From: Ichthyophis bannanicus
Lineage: Eukaryota > Chordata > Amphibia > Gymnophiona > Ichthyophiidae
Assembly (NCBI GenBank): GCA_033557465.1
Contig: CM066037.1
Span: 514,220,686 to 514,284,685 of the forward strand
Length of the DNA stretch: 64,000 nucleotides
Direction: 5' to 3'
The first letter of the stretch is position 1, and every line of letters starts with the position of its first letter. Below, piece after piece: positions 31,748-42,949 of this stretch. Position numbers and translations under genes: made by a program. The notes below the pieces were generated by a model that had not been told where the DNA came from, did no database searches, and worked only from the letters and a program-made list of their open reading frames with translations.

Positions 31748-32090
31748 GCCCGATTTTCGAAGGCCTTTATATGGGCAACTTCCCTAGTTACCCATGTAAA
31801 GGCCTTATTGGGATTTGTCCCTAATGCGCCCAGATGCTATCCACATAGCATTGGAGTGTGTTGAGGGCGTTCTGGGTTGGAGCGGAGGCGGGCCATGGCG
31901 CTACCCATGTAGCAGTGATTTTCGATTCTACACACCTTAAAGATAGGCATGAGAAAACCTCACCTATCTTTAAGGTGCTGGGGCTAACCATGTAGCATCG
32001 AAAATCAGTGTTACACGAGTAGCTCCTTCAGCTTCCTGTCTGTGCGGCAACACCCAGATTTTCGATGGCATGTAAAATCTGGGCCAGGCA
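31748..32090. mobile_element. MITE with GGGCCCGATTTTCGA termini
   Basis: The left end GGGCCCGATTTTCGAAGG is complementary to a decayed right end (AAAATCTGGGCC). Internal inverted pairs include TAAAGATAGG/CCTATCTTTA and TGATTTTCGATTCTACA against TGTAGCATCGAAAATCA. It interrupts the reverse BovB. No target duplication could be fixed, because BovB bases adjoining the right side are diverged. Confidence 0.6.
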
Positions 32091-32451
32091 CATAGCACCA
32101 TCCAGCTCAAATTCAGGTCCTCTGTGTATTCTTTCCACCTTTTCTTGATCTTCTCAGCATCATTCAACATGGATCCTTGAGCATCTTTAGAATTCCAATT
32201 CAAGGCTAGAATTTTCTCTTTAACTCTTGTAGTTTTAGGAAATCTATCTTGTTCTTCCTCTAATAGTTTCTGATTCTATTTCCTTGCATGCACCATTGTA
32301 GCACTTCTTCTTATCTTGTTTTGATGCATATTGGAAATCTCTGTGAAGTTCTGTGATTACCTCCCTTTCTTTTCTGACTTTAGCTTCTCTGCATTTCTAG
32401 GTAATTTTCAGAGTTTCTTTGGTCATCCATTTTGGCTGTTTTTGCTTTTTT

Positions 32452-32735
32452 GTATTTACATTCTCTTATATACCGTGCTATTCTGCATCAGTGCAGTTTA
32501 CATTGAACAAATTGAAATTACATTGAACAGGGCATTATAACTTGGAGATAACTATTTTACAGGGAACATGGGCTATGGAGGGTTAAGTGGCTTGCCCAAG
32601 ACCACAAGGAGCACCTGTGGGACTAGAAACCCCAGTCCTTCCGGCCCAAGGTTGCTGTCCTCTAGTGGGATTTGAACCCCCGACCTTCCGGCCTGAAGTA
32701 CCTTGCCCCATCCACTAGGCCACTCCACTCCACTT
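32452..32735 (-). mobile_element. tRNA-derived SINE inside BovB
   Basis: Closely matches the SINE at 5195-5529 along its whole length, with the same head, B-box-like segment and GTAAACTGCACTGATG tail. TTTTGTA borders both sides as a possible duplication. Confidence 0.85.
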
Positions 32736-33480
32736 TTGTAGAACTTCTCATTTTCTTTGAGCACTTTCTTGATGTCATCCCATAACTCTTCTTTTGCTCT
32801 GTCATTTGTATCCAAAGTGGCAAACTGATTTCACAAATAGTCTTTAAATTCTGATGGCATATTTTCAAGATCATATTTTGCTACATTCATGAGTGATTTA
32901 CTCTTCAACTTTAGTTTGAGTTTGCATACTAGTAGCTGGTGATCTGTACTACAGACAGCTCCAGGTTTTGTCTTTGTTGATCCTTGACTTCCACAGACGT
33001 AGTCAATTGGATTTTTGTATTGGTCGAAGTCCATTTGTACAGTCACTGCTTGTATTGCTGGAAGAAGGTGTTTCAGATGATTAGATTGTTAGTCTTGCAG
33101 AATTTTATCAGCCTTTCTCCAGCTTCCTTTCTATTCCAAGCCCATTTCTTCCAACCTCTATGCCTTCTTCTTTATTGCCAGCTTTTGCATTCCAGTCACC
33201 CATGACTATCAGGATATCTTGTCTGCATGTTCTGTCGATTTCAGCTTGTACTTGTTCATAAAACTGATCAACATCTTCCTCTTCTACAGCCTGAATAATA
33301 GTTGTGTTGATAGGCATTCTTCTTAGATGAATAGAAATAAAACATTCACTGACTGCATTATAAGTCATTACAGTTCATGCAAGTTTCTTCTTAATTATAA
33401 ATGCAACACCATTTCTTTTTTTGTCTTTCATTTCTGACATAGTATACCATGTGATCATCAGATTCAAAGTGCCCAATACC

Positions 33481-33880
33481 AGGAGGTCATTTACTCATTT
33501 AAAAAGTAGAAAAAACCCTAGGGGACACACAATGAAGCTACAATGCAGCCCTTTTAAGACAAATTGGAGAAAATATTTTTTCACTCAATGTGTAATCAAA
33601 CTTGAATTCCTTGCTGGAGGATATAGAAGAAGCTGTTAGTGTAGCTAGGTTTAAAAGAGGTTTAGATAAGTTCCTGGAGGAAAAGTCCATGAATCATTAT
33701 TAAAGTGGACTGGGAAATCCACTGTCTATCCCTGGAATAAGCAGCATGGAATCAGTGTGCTTTCTGAGAATATGACAAGTACTTGTGACCTGGATTGGCC
33801 ATTCTTAGAAACAGGATGCTGGGCTTGATGGACCTTTGGTCTGACCTCATAAGGCAAATCTTATGTTTGTATGAATTTCA
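33481..33880 (+). mobile_element. CR1 3' end
   Basis: Residual C-terminal coding (KYFFTQCVIKLEF, decayed) and a 3' UTR ending GACCTTTGGTCTGACCTCAT, then CTTATGTTTGTATG. More diverged than the 21742 copy. It abuts the truncated 5' end of the reverse BovB. Confidence 0.8.
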
Positions 33881-33984
33881 GCCCCCCCCCCCTCCATCTA
33901 AGGATAACAAGGAGAGTATGCAGTGTATGCATTCTGTTCCTATCCTGCAAGGCAGAAAGCCCATTGATTTCAGCTTGAAGAGAA

Positions 33985-34268
33985 GCATAATCAAACTCTG
34001 GAATTTGTTATCGGAGGATGCAGTAAAAGCTGTTAGTGTAGCTGGGTTTAAAAGAGGTTTAGACAAGTTCCTGGAGGAAAGGTCCATGAATCATTATTAA
34101 AGTGGACTGGAAAATCCACTGTCTATCCCTGGAGTACACAGTAATTCATTACCAGAGGATGTATTAAAAGCTGTTAGTGTAGTTGGGTTTAAAACAGGTT
34201 TGTACAATCTCCTGGAGGAAAGGTCCATAAACCACTATTAAAGAGGACCCAGGAAATCCACTGCATGC
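33985..34268 (+). mobile_element. Two partial CR1 3' ends in tandem
   Basis: ATAATCAAACTCTGGAATTTG through GGAAAGGTCCATGAATC (to about 34130) is followed by a second, partial CR1 end (TTCATTACCAGAGGATG to GGTCCATAAACCACTAT). Both are in the same orientation and both lack the terminal repeats. Confidence 0.75.
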
Positions 34269-34279
34269 TCTCTAGCTCT

Positions 34280-34565
34280 ACCCTGATCGGGGGAGCTCCA
34301 GCCACCTCCACCACTCCCCCAATCGGGGTATAGCTAGAGAGCATGCGGCTTAACTCCTCCTGCTCTCCAGCCCGAGCCCAATCAAGGGCTCTGACGGACA
34401 TTTAAAAGTAAAGGCGCCATCGGGTGTGAAGATCAGAGCTCAGCCACCTTCACCACTTCCCCGATCAGGGTAAAGTTAGAGAGCACGCGGCTTAACTCCT
34501 CCTGCTCTCCAGCCCCAGCCCAATCAGGGGCTCTGCCAGACATTTAAAAGTAAAGGCGCCATCAG
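34280..34565 (+). promoter_or_regulatory. Tandem 142-bp units at the 5' end of the L2-like LINE
   Basis: Two units share GCGGCTTAACTCCTCCTGC and ACATTTAAAAGTAAAGGCGC, with starts 142 bp apart (34350 and 34492 for the TTAACTCC motif). They lie upstream of the LINE leader, where monomeric promoters occur in some LINEs. Promoter function is inferred. Confidence 0.5.
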
Positions 34566-34989
34566 GCACATCCGTGCCTGGCGGGTCCATGCCTGAGGGT
34601 CTCGCCAGAGGGCTCTTAGGCGTGGCTCTTAAGCGGGGTTCTGTGAGGAAGCGGTTCCAAGCCCATTCACTGAGTTCTAATCAACAGCCAGTTTGAATAA
34701 TCTTCATCAGTCGATCCCCGCACACTCACCAAACAAGTTTTCAGTGTTGAAAGACTCTGCTGCGTACTGAGCATCACGCAAATGCTTATTCCCTCCCCTT
34801 TGATTCGAAAGAGTCAGTGCCACCCCATGATAAGTAGTCAACTCTGACTCTTCTACTCCGAACGCAGCTCTCAGTCAGACATCAGCCCGAAATTCTTACC
34901 CTCTATTCTAGGACTCTCAAGATTCAACGGAAAGAAAGAAGTTCAATGACTTCACCGCAACTGAGAGGTATTAAAGCTATTGCTTTCAG

Positions 34990-35004
34990 AGAGGTATGCC
35001 TCTT
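34990..35004. repeat. Target-site duplication, left, of ORF1-only L1
   Basis: AGAGGTATGCCTCTT here and at about 37320-37334 is identical. On the element's minus strand its poly(A) end abuts this copy (the T run at 35003-35014 on the plus strand). Confidence 0.9.
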
Positions 35005-35247
35005 TTTTTTTTTTAAAGTTTTAAAATATTTTATTGAGAAAATTCAAAGAATACAAACATTCCAAAAGAAACATTACCATATAATAGACATACAAATTAC
35101 AGTCCACGTCATGAGGAGCAACAACTGATCAAGACAATAACAAGAAAACCTGTTACACAAGAAAACTGAAAGAAAGGAGGAAGCTGGTCTAATCATTTTA
35201 CTCTTTTTTTTCCATCTGATGACAAGGAAATTTAACCTAGAAACTAA

Positions 35248-36432
35248 CTATTTAACCTGCGTAGAACACGTCAAAAGAAAAGTTTCCAAAGCTGACGTTT
35301 CCAAAAAGACATACTTGGTGCCTTTGAAGGTAACTAAACATTTACAGGGAAATTTCAGAAAAAACGTGGCACCAATAGCTAGGACGCGGGGCTTTAACAT
35401 AAGAAAACCCCGACGACGCAGCTGAGTCGTCCTGGAGACGTCTGGAAACATATTAATTTTCTCCCCACAGAAGGCAGCATCTTTATTCGTAAAAAATAAG
35501 TGCATCACAGCATTCTTTTCCACCTCAGAAGCAAATGATACCAGAAGGGTGGCTCGTGTAGAAATTAAATCCCGAGAGGACTCAATGAATGCTGAAACGT
35601 CCAGAGAATCCTGGGATACTACTGGGGCAGCTCCAGGGATCATCTCCTCTGGTGCCGTCCCTTTACGAGAAATATAAAACAATTTTACAACATGTGGTTT
35701 TGAGTCTTCCCTATATCCTAAAACTTCCACTAGATATTTATCAAATAAAATTTGGGGAGACAGAAAACGAGTATACGGAAAATTTAAACATCGCACATTA
35801 GAAGCACGCAAACTATTTTCTAATATTTCTTGCTGAAAATGTAAGGTAATACTATCTTTTATAAAAGACATCGAGGAGTTTTGTAGTACATTACACTGAG
35901 CTTCCAATTTCTGGCATTTTTGATCTAATACAGCAATCTGAGTATCATGCTGGGCAAATTTCGCCACAGAGTCCCTTGAAAAATCTGAGAATTGAGATAC
36001 AATTGAGCCAAGTGAAGAGTCGATCCTAGATAGAACCTGCCATACATCCGCTAGGGAGATTTCCTGAGAAGCCGCAGGTACAGACGATAAACCGTCCCTG
36101 TGTGCTGAGACAAAACCCTCCGGTACCTTCAACACCCGGGGTAAAGGAACAACCCCATGGGCTAAAGAGGAACCAGAAGGGGATACAGATGGCAAACAAT
36201 CCAATTGCTGCAGCAAAACCTCCCGTACTGGTGAGGAGGTAACTGGGGCAGTCTGTCCATTACCAGCAGAAGGGGAAGAGATACTAACCCCCAAAGGTGT
36301 CGAGGAGCTATCACTAGGGAGCTGTGTGTCAGATGGAACATCTTTCTGAGCCTCCATACTTCCCACAGCGACCAAATGTCTATCCATGGGACCGGAAACT
36401 TTCACAACTTTTGTAGGATTCACAATACTCAC
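35248..36432 (-). CDS. L1-like ORF1 protein, nearly complete
   Basis: 394 residues open. Layout: Ser/Pro-rich N-terminus, a coiled-coil-like stretch around residues 130-190 (DTQIAVLDQKCQKLEAQCN), RRM-like SNVRCLNFPYTRFLSPQ, and the C-terminal domain KINMFPDVSRTTQLRRRG, LAIGATFFLKFPCKCLV, then a short tail. These proteins bind element RNA and chaperone nucleic acid. A conserved MGKRRKRH start lies just upstream at about 36462 but is followed by a stop, so a small lesion separates it from this frame. The other copy (16148) begins MGKRKAKG, supporting that as the original start. Confidence 0.75.
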   Translation of the reverse strand: MSIVNPTKVVKVSGPMDRHLVAVGSMEAQKDVPSDTQLPSDSSSTPLGVSISSPSAGNGQTAPVTSSPVREVLLQQLDCLPSVSPSGSSLAHGVVPLPRVLKVPEGFVSAHRDGLSSVPAASQEISLADVWQVLSRIDSSLGSIVSQFSDFSRDSVAKFAQHDTQIAVLDQKCQKLEAQCNVLQNSSMSFIKDSITLHFQQEILENSLRASNVRCLNFPYTRFLSPQILFDKYLVEVLGYREDSKPHVVKLFYISRKGTAPEEMIPGAAPVVSQDSLDVSAFIESSRDLISTRATLLVSFASEVEKNAVMHLFFTNKDAAFCGEKINMFPDVSRTTQLRRRGFLMLKPRVLAIGATFFLKFPCKCLVTFKGTKYVFLETSALETFLLTCSTQVK

Positions 36433-36584
36433 AGTTTAATGACGCTTCCTGCGTTTGCCCATCCTACACGATCACAAACCAGCTCCCAGGCTCCTCGAGC
36501 GCCAAAGGAGCGCATAAGGAGCATTACCTGCCCCTTGAAAACACGCACCTTTGAAACGCGACCGCTACCGTGTACCGCGTAGCG

Positions 36585-37316
36585 GTCGTGCTTTTAAGGC
36601 CCCCTGGATGACGTCAGGGGCAGGCGCCGCTCAGGTGAACCGGGTGCTCCGGGCTGCCGAGAAGAATCCCACGGCGGTGCACAGGGTAACCAGCCAACCT
36701 CTTTCCTTGCACGCTCCCAACTGCTGGGATATTCCGCCGAGCTTTAAGGCCCCCTGGATGACGTCAGGGGCAGGCACCGCTCAGGTGAACCGGGTGCTCC
36801 GGGCTGCCGAGAAGAATCCCACGGCGGTGCACAGGGTAACCAGCCAACCTCTTTCCTCGCACGCTCCCAACTGCTGGGATATTCCGCCGAGCTTTAAGGC
36901 CCCCTGGATGACGTCAGGGGCAGGCACCGCTCAGGTGAACCGGGTGCTCCGGGCTGCCGAGAAGAATCCCACGGCGGTGCACAGGGTAACCAGCCAACCT
37001 CTTTCCTCGCACGCTCCCAACTGCTGGGATATTCCGCCGAGCTTTAAGGCCCCCTGGATGATGTCAGGGGCAGGCGCCGCTCAGGTGAACCGGGTGCTCC
37101 GGGCTGCCGAGAAGAATCCCACGGCGGTGCACAGGGTAACCAGCCAACCTCTTTCCTCGCACGCTCCCAACTGCTGGGATATTCCGCCGAGCTTTAAGGC
37201 CCCCTGGATGACGTCAGGGGCAGGCGCCGCTCAGGTGAACCGGGTGCTCCGGGCTGCCGAGAAGAATCCCACGGCGGTGCACAGGGTAACCAGCCAACCT
37301 CTTTCCTCGCACGCTC
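36585..37316 (-). promoter_or_regulatory. Five 150-bp tandem monomers with CRE-like sites
   Basis: Exact 150-bp period (AAGGCCCCCTGGATGA recurs at steps of 150 from 36595). TGACGTCA, the palindromic CREB/ATF site, is at 36609, 36759, 36909 and 37209; the fourth unit has TGATGTCA (37059). Units are nearly identical, so the array is young or homogenised. Position at the 5' end of an L1-like element suggests a monomeric promoter. Confidence 0.7.
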
Positions 37317-37771
37317 CCCAGAGGTATGCCTCTTAGTTTTTCATCTGGTTGCTGACGATGGTCGCCAGGGTCCCCTTCCCACTAAAAACCCTGAAGGTCA
37401 AATATTATAACTCTGCTATAGGTTTTTAGTCAAATCTTGTTAATTACACTAGGAAGTATTCCAACATAAGTTTCTCTCTACAGATCTATAAATCCCCTCT
37501 CATTACTCTCTTCCTTTCAAGTGGCTCCAAGCAACTCATGACAGATTTAGAGTTCCATAGATAAATTGATTAAGGGGAAATCCCAAACAAATTCTAGTTC
37601 ACTCAGTAACGCCCTCATTGAAAGTTTTCCATAGAGTTATCCCAAATGCATCCTTTAAGTTCATTACTGGCCCTTGGCCTTCTTGTTTCATTGACCTTAT
37701 CTACCACATCACAGGCCCTCTCTCTTTCTGGCTACCCAATCCCTGTCATTCACACCTTCTACTGACCTACT

Positions 37772-38284
37772 GTGGAAGCAAACAATTTTAATCCTTTACA
37801 CAATAAATCTGAGTGCAAGCAACACCTTATTCAGATCAACCTCAGTGAAGTGGGGCAAGTTAAGGCCATCCTCAATAAGGTTACACCCAGTTTCAAATAC
37901 TCGCTTATCAATCCATGCTTGATCATGAATAAAATATCTTTAATAATTGACCACATCACCGATAATAACTTGGACATTTTATTCATAAATGAACCATGGC
38001 TAACGGCAAACGACACAGTTCTAATCAACCAACTAATACCAATAGAATATGACATATTCAACCACCAAAGGTCAAATAAAAGAGGAGGAGGAGTAAATAT
38101 CTTAGCTAAGAAGGAATTGCAACTTTCAAATGAAATATCCCAAAGCATGGACATTCTCCTAGTAGAAAATATGAACCTGCTCTTATGCCTAATCTGCAGA
38201 CCTCCATCATCAAAAGGAGAGGAGCTTACTAACATCATTACTTATGCAGCAAAAATACCTCTAACAGGAACACAATTGTATTAG
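37772..38284 (+). pseudogene. L2-like LINE endonuclease, N-terminal part
   Basis: Open for 170 codons. Contains LDILFINEPWLTANDT (the E of the endonuclease active site) and RSNKRGGGVNILAKKE, as in CR1/L2-group endonucleases. The frame is lost at about 38284; the catalytic end SDHHTIQF lies in the next frame (38341-38610, around 38480). Confidence 0.7.
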
Positions 38285-38697
38285 GTGACCTAAACCTGCC
38301 CTCAGCCTCAGCACATATAACACAAGGGTTTATTGATACAATGGATGCCCTGGGCTTTAGGCAAATAGTTCAAGAACTTATGCACATTAAAGGAAATACT
38401 CTGGACCTCATTTTTATTCCACAAGAACTGACAAGCTCTAACATAGATCCAAATGTACAGATCCAACAGGTACCTTGGTCCGACCACCACACTATTCAAT
38501 TCACCATCCAAATCTCTCCCAGAAAAACAAATACAAATCAAATCATCTATCAATATAGGAAATTCTGCAAATTTGACAAGGATCAGTTTTTAAAAGAAGT
38601 CTTACCATAGCTTCAAGTAGATACCAAGGATACCAATATACTCATAAGCAAATGGAACTCAGCGATAAACCAAGCAGCCACTATCTCTAACAGCCCC

Positions 38698-39565
38698 ATG
38701 ACTCCAAAGATTTATCTAAGGAAAAGCGCAGTGTGGTACACAAAAGATATCCAAACCATAAAAAGGCAACTAAGAAAGTTAGAAAAGAGATGGAGAAAAA
38801 CAAAAAGCGAAGCCGACAAAATAGCTTTCGCTATCAAACTGGAAGAATACAAATCGTTAATAAACAACAACAAACGAGATTACCACACCAAACTAATAAT
38901 GTCTGCTCTGAATAAGCCAAGAGAAATGTTTGATATAGTTCCTTACAGTCAAGCCAAAGGAAGACTACTCCAGATGCACAAACCATGGCCAAATACTACA
39001 AGGAAAAGATGGGCACTCTAGACTTATCTGATCACCAGTTCAAGACAACCAACTCTCCCATCAACAAGGTTTGGAATAAATTTGCTCTAATCTCTGAATG
39101 ACAGCTGCACGACGTAATCAAATCATTAAACATTCCAACATCAGCATCGACCCCTGTCCAGCTACATGGATAAGATTGTCTCATAACCGTCTTGCTCCTC
39201 ATATGCTGAATTTAATAAACTCTTCCTTAGAGCAAGGGTACATACCAGAAGAATTAAAAAGCACCTCTATCCATCCCCTCTTTAAAGGCAAAGATCTGGA
39301 CAAATCTAAACCAATCTCTTACAGGCCAATTTCAAGTCTGCCTTTTACGGCAAAAATCTTAGAAAAGACAGTTCAGCTCCAATTACGAGACCACGTAGAC
39401 AGCTTTGCCTCACTCGACCCTCAACAACATGGGTTTAGAATAGGACATGGGGTGGAAACCCTCCTTATGGCATTAACAGACAAACTTCTAAAAGGAATTG
39501 AAAAGCCAGAATCAGGCTTCATCCTAATATTCCTTGATATAACAGCGGCATACAACATCATTAGG
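38698..39565 (+). pseudogene. L2-like LINE RT, first part
   Basis: Frames at 38698-39021 and 39098 onward hold a basic linker, then STSIHPLFKGKDLDKSKP, SYRPISSLPFTAKILEK, QQHGFRIGHGVETLL and the palm start FLDITAAYNII. The rest of the palm is displaced beyond an inserted L2 tail. At least two frame breaks. Confidence 0.75.
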
Positions 39566-39900
39566 CCTCCGTATCATAAAAGACCTCTCCCAATTTCGGA
39601 AGGAACTCAAAACCTACCTATTCTCCGAACATTTCCAAATCCCCTACCCCCCAAGTCCTGTCCCGCAGCATCCACAAACACACAAACTCAAAACTCCTAA
39701 AACCGCAATTAGCTAACCCCACCCAGTCCCCCTACACACACCCACAAAACTCAAGAAAAATGGAAATAAATTCCACCACTTACGCATGACCTATGATTAT
39801 TCTATAACACACTGTATATAACCACTTGTAAGTAGCCTATGTAAATAGTTTGGACAGTTTATCGCATTTATTGTTATTTGTAAAAAGTTTAAAAGCTAGG
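39565..39900 (+). mobile_element. L2-like 3' end nested in the LINE RT
   Basis: Begins with a coding tail (IKDLSQFRKELKTYLFSEH) followed by a UTR (GTAAGTAGCCTATGTAAATAG). It splits the RT palm of the host LINE: FLDITAAYN before it, then GIPQGSTLSALLFNL-type sequence after about 39900. The tail lacks a clean poly(A). Confidence 0.6.
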
Positions 39901-41165
39901 CATCCCCCAAGGTTCTACGTTATCGGCGCTTCTATTTAACTTATAAATTCAACCTATTTGCCGCATAATCAAGGGTCATGACATATATTATCACTTGTAT
40001 GCAGATGATACTATGTTATACACCCAAATCAACACTAGACAGCCATCCTTCACAAAAATAGAGGAATGCTTCAATAACATTGTTATATGGCTGGCGGAAC
40101 ACAACCTTCAAATAAATTTAAAAAAAAAACGGAAATACTCTTTATTACAAAAGACAACTCCTTCAACTCCCCCCCCCCCCCGAATCAATAAAGACAAAAG
40201 AAGCAACCCTCCAAGTTAAAAAAGAGGTGAGATACTTAGGCATCACGCAAGATCAGCAGCTCAGTTTCACCAAGCATTTTGAGCAATATAACCAGGGCCA
40301 TTAACACTAAGCTAAAGATACTCCAACACTTAAGACCTCTCCTCTTCACAAGTGACTTCAGAACTGCAGTCCAGGCAATGATCTTCCCACACTTAGATTT
40401 CTGTAATGGCATACTAATTGGTCTCCCAAAACAAGCTATTTGCCGCCTTAAACTAGCATAAAACACAGCGGCTAGGGTAATTTCTCAAGACCCAACCAAA
40501 GAACACATCACCCCATTATTAACCCATCTACACTGGCTGCCAATAGAAAGTAGAAAGTAGAATAAAATTCAAGGCAATTCGCACAATTTTCAAATCTCTC
40601 CAAATGGAAACATCCACTAGCCTGAAATCATTCATTCAAATCACCCCGGAAAACAGACCACGAAGAAGTAGCAACAAAAATTTACTTGTGGTACCCCCAG
40701 AATTCAGGAGCAGCAATTCAACTACTTCCAAGAGAGCATGTTTCCTTTATGCCCCACTCTAGTGGAATTCACTCCCTGACATCATAAGAGACTCCAAGGA
40801 TCCAATTATTTTCCACAAGCTTCTAAAAACATTTCTGTTCATGAAACAGCGAATTAATTACTTAAATACAATGTTCTAAACGCTAGCCTTAATTCTAAAT
40901 TCTCCAAGTAAAGTCAGCACCCCTTCAATATTCTTATTCTAACATGACTTTCTATTAAGAACAGCTCAGTCTAAAGCTCAAACTTTGGTTCTTGTAATTA
41001 GTTATTAATTTAATTCAGTTGTTTAATATGTTAAAGCTACTTTTTCCTTTATCTCCCAGCACACCTTGTTAACGATGTTCCTTGTATAACTTCGTTGAAT
41101 GTATTTTTTCTTTGAGTTCATTGTAAACCGCTTTGATTCACAAAAGGTGGTATATAAGCACAAAT
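39900..41165 (+). pseudogene. L2-like LINE RT, catalytic palm to C-terminus and 3' UTR
   Basis: LYADDTMLYTQINTRQ (about 39998) is the catalytic palm motif. FPHLDFCNGILIGLPKQ (about 40390) is the C-terminal CR1/L2-group signature. Stops and frameshifts at about 40130-40280 and 40460 break it. The 3' UTR runs to about 41165. Confidence 0.7.
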
Positions 41166-41404
41166 GGCTGATGGCTGAACACTCATTGGGTCTGGAGATT
41201 AAGAACCATTGGAGTAAAAAAGAGGAGGAGGTAGTAGTGAGAATGGAGCCCCCTCTTCCTCCTCCCTGTCCTTGTGATTCTGGTCCTCCATTCTGACCCC
41301 TCCAACTTCCAGTCTTTGGTGGTTCTCAAGTCCCTCATGAGAGTCACTAATTCTTCTCCCTGGAAGATTGCCCTCTACAGTAACTCTTCTCCTCTGCATC
41401 ATTG

Positions 41405-41530
41405 GCTAGTAATGCAAGAAATGCCATATTGGGTCAAACCAAGATCCATCAAGCCCAGTATCCTGTTTCCAACAGTGGCCAATCCAGGTCACAAATACCT
41501 GGCAGGTTCCCAAAAAGGTACATAAGTTCC
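41405..41530 (-). mobile_element. CR1 3' terminus (reverse)
   Basis: GCCATATTGGGTCAAACCAAG and CCTGTTTCCAACAGTGGCC on the plus strand are the complement of the CR1 3' UTR. Truncated. Confidence 0.8.
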
Positions 41531-42949
41531 GCAGTGTTTATACTGGGGTATTTATTTATTTATGTAATAAATATTTATTTATGTAATAAATAAATAAATT
41601 TATTGTTCACCTGTCAGTGCTCCCTGAGGATAAACAGGAGGCAGCTTGTGAAGAGCGGCTTCATGTATGTATGTGTGTGAAAGTTTGGGTGGGGGAGTTT
41701 CCTGCAGGGTAACAGGTCATGCCTGGCCCTGGTAGCACCCCTTCACTCATTCCGCACCTCTCTCTGGCCTGCTCACCAGTTATTCTTCCTCTTTGTTTAC
41801 AAATTAAGCCTTGCTAGGAATAAGCAGCAAGGTCTGGATCTGCTACTTGGGATTTGTCAGGGATTTATAGTTGACTGTTGTTGGAGACTAGATGGAGGGC
41901 ATGATAGATTGTTGGTCTGACCCAGCATGGCAGTTCTCAGGCTAGCACTTTCCCCACAAGATTTCAATTTCACAGTTTTATCTGCAGATTTTTTTTTCTC
42001 ACCGCAGATGTTGGAATATAAAGTCCTTGACAAATGATGCAGTATTTTGAAACCATACAGGCAAACTGATTTACAGGCTTTTTGTACTTTTCGGCTCTAA
42101 TATTTATTGTCCCTAAATCTAACCCAAGGAGTCTAATATTCAGGCATTCTTCAAGAAGTATATAGTAAATGATTCTCTGCTTCACATGGAACAGAAACAA
42201 ATCTTTGTCTCTTTGAACTAATTAAAAAGGACTCAAGAGCAACGGTCTATACACCAGTAATAGTAAAATTGTTTAATGAAAGATAACTCCTGGTTAGATG
42301 CTAAATATTTATATGAAGCAATAAATTTCTTGTGACAGATTCAATAGAAAAATATTAATGGACGCTAATTAAAAAGGACTTAATAATTTCTTACATGGCA
42401 GACATTAATTTCAAGATGGAATAATACATTTTCTGAAATTACGTATTGATTTAGAAGTAATGAAGTTAGCAGAATGAATGTTTATGGAAATTAAGTATTA
42501 AATTATGAAGAACAGAGAATAAAATATGGCAAAATGTTACTACGCAGGTAATGTCATGAAACTGAAAGGTAATTTCAAGCGCCTTTGGTGAACTTTGACA
42601 GAGATCGCGTTGTCTCTGTGGATCACTGAAAGCTTCCTTATGTCTGTCTAACAGTGGTCTTCATGAAATGTGATGTCCAGTAATGTGCTAAAGGAGGCTT
42701 CCAGGGGCTCCCACGAGCCCCCTTGTTCAATTATTTAATGGAAATAAAGGGTGACGCACAATGAGGCAGAATTGGTGAGAACCCCTTGACAAGAAACTGG
42801 CAATACAACATTGATTACATCACAAGCATAATCAGGCAGGATTGGGAAAAGATGATTGCATGCGAACGAGACAGCAACTCATTAGGGATGTGCATTTGGC
42901 TTACAGCTTTGCTTCAGAAAAATGTATGCAGTTAAAGAATGCATTATTT
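41531..42949. other. Unique AT-rich DNA, candidate conserved non-coding (42220-42900)
   Basis: A short TAAATAAATA microsatellite palindrome lies at 41530-41600; otherwise no repeat or gene is visible. 42220-42900 is non-repetitive with many TAAT/ATTA motifs, and TAATTAAAAAGGACT occurs twice (about 42220 and 42367). CNE-like by texture only. Confidence 0.35.

Larger units (their letters stand above)
30060..33480 (-). mobile_element. RTE/BovB LINE (reverse), three insertions
   Basis: Runs from the RT C-terminal region (30060) back to the endonuclease. Minus-strand remnants include WPTDWKRSMIIQILKKG (31350-31532) and ILIVMGDWNAKAGNKEEG (33108-33368). Interrupted by an L2 tail (30168-30475), a MITE (31748-32090) and a SINE (32452-32735). 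The 5' end is cut at 33480, where a plus-strand CR1 begins. More decayed than the 13343 copy. Confidence 0.9.
35005..37317 (-). mobile_element. ORF1-only L1-like element, second copy
   Basis: Minus-strand order: five 150-bp 5' monomers (37316 down to about 36585), a leader, ORF1 (36462 to 35248), ~240 bp of 3' UTR with AATAAA-type sequence, and poly(A). It is flanked by a perfect 15-bp duplication. As in 15646-17934, ORF2 is absent while both termini are present. Its 5' monomers are unrelated by eye to those of the other copy although the ORF1 proteins are clearly related, indicating promoter exchange within one family. Confidence 0.8.
34280..41165 (+). mobile_element. L2-like LINE, near full length, with two insertions
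   Basis: Without the inserted L1-like element (35005-37317 plus duplication) and an L2 tail (39565-39900), about 4.2 kb remain: tandem 5' units, a leader, an endonuclease region (37772-38500), RT (38700-40500), a decayed C-terminus and a 3' UTR ending TTGTAAACCGCTTTGATTC, then GGTGGTATATAAGCACA. Numerous frameshifts and stops make it inactive. L2 versus another CR1-group clade is judged from motif style only. Confidence 0.7.

Noticed and set aside
36551..37336. 261-codon plus-strand ORF with a five-fold repeated protein
   Set aside because: The 150-bp monomer is a multiple of three, so one open unit stays open in every copy. It is the antisense of L1 5' monomers, not a gene.
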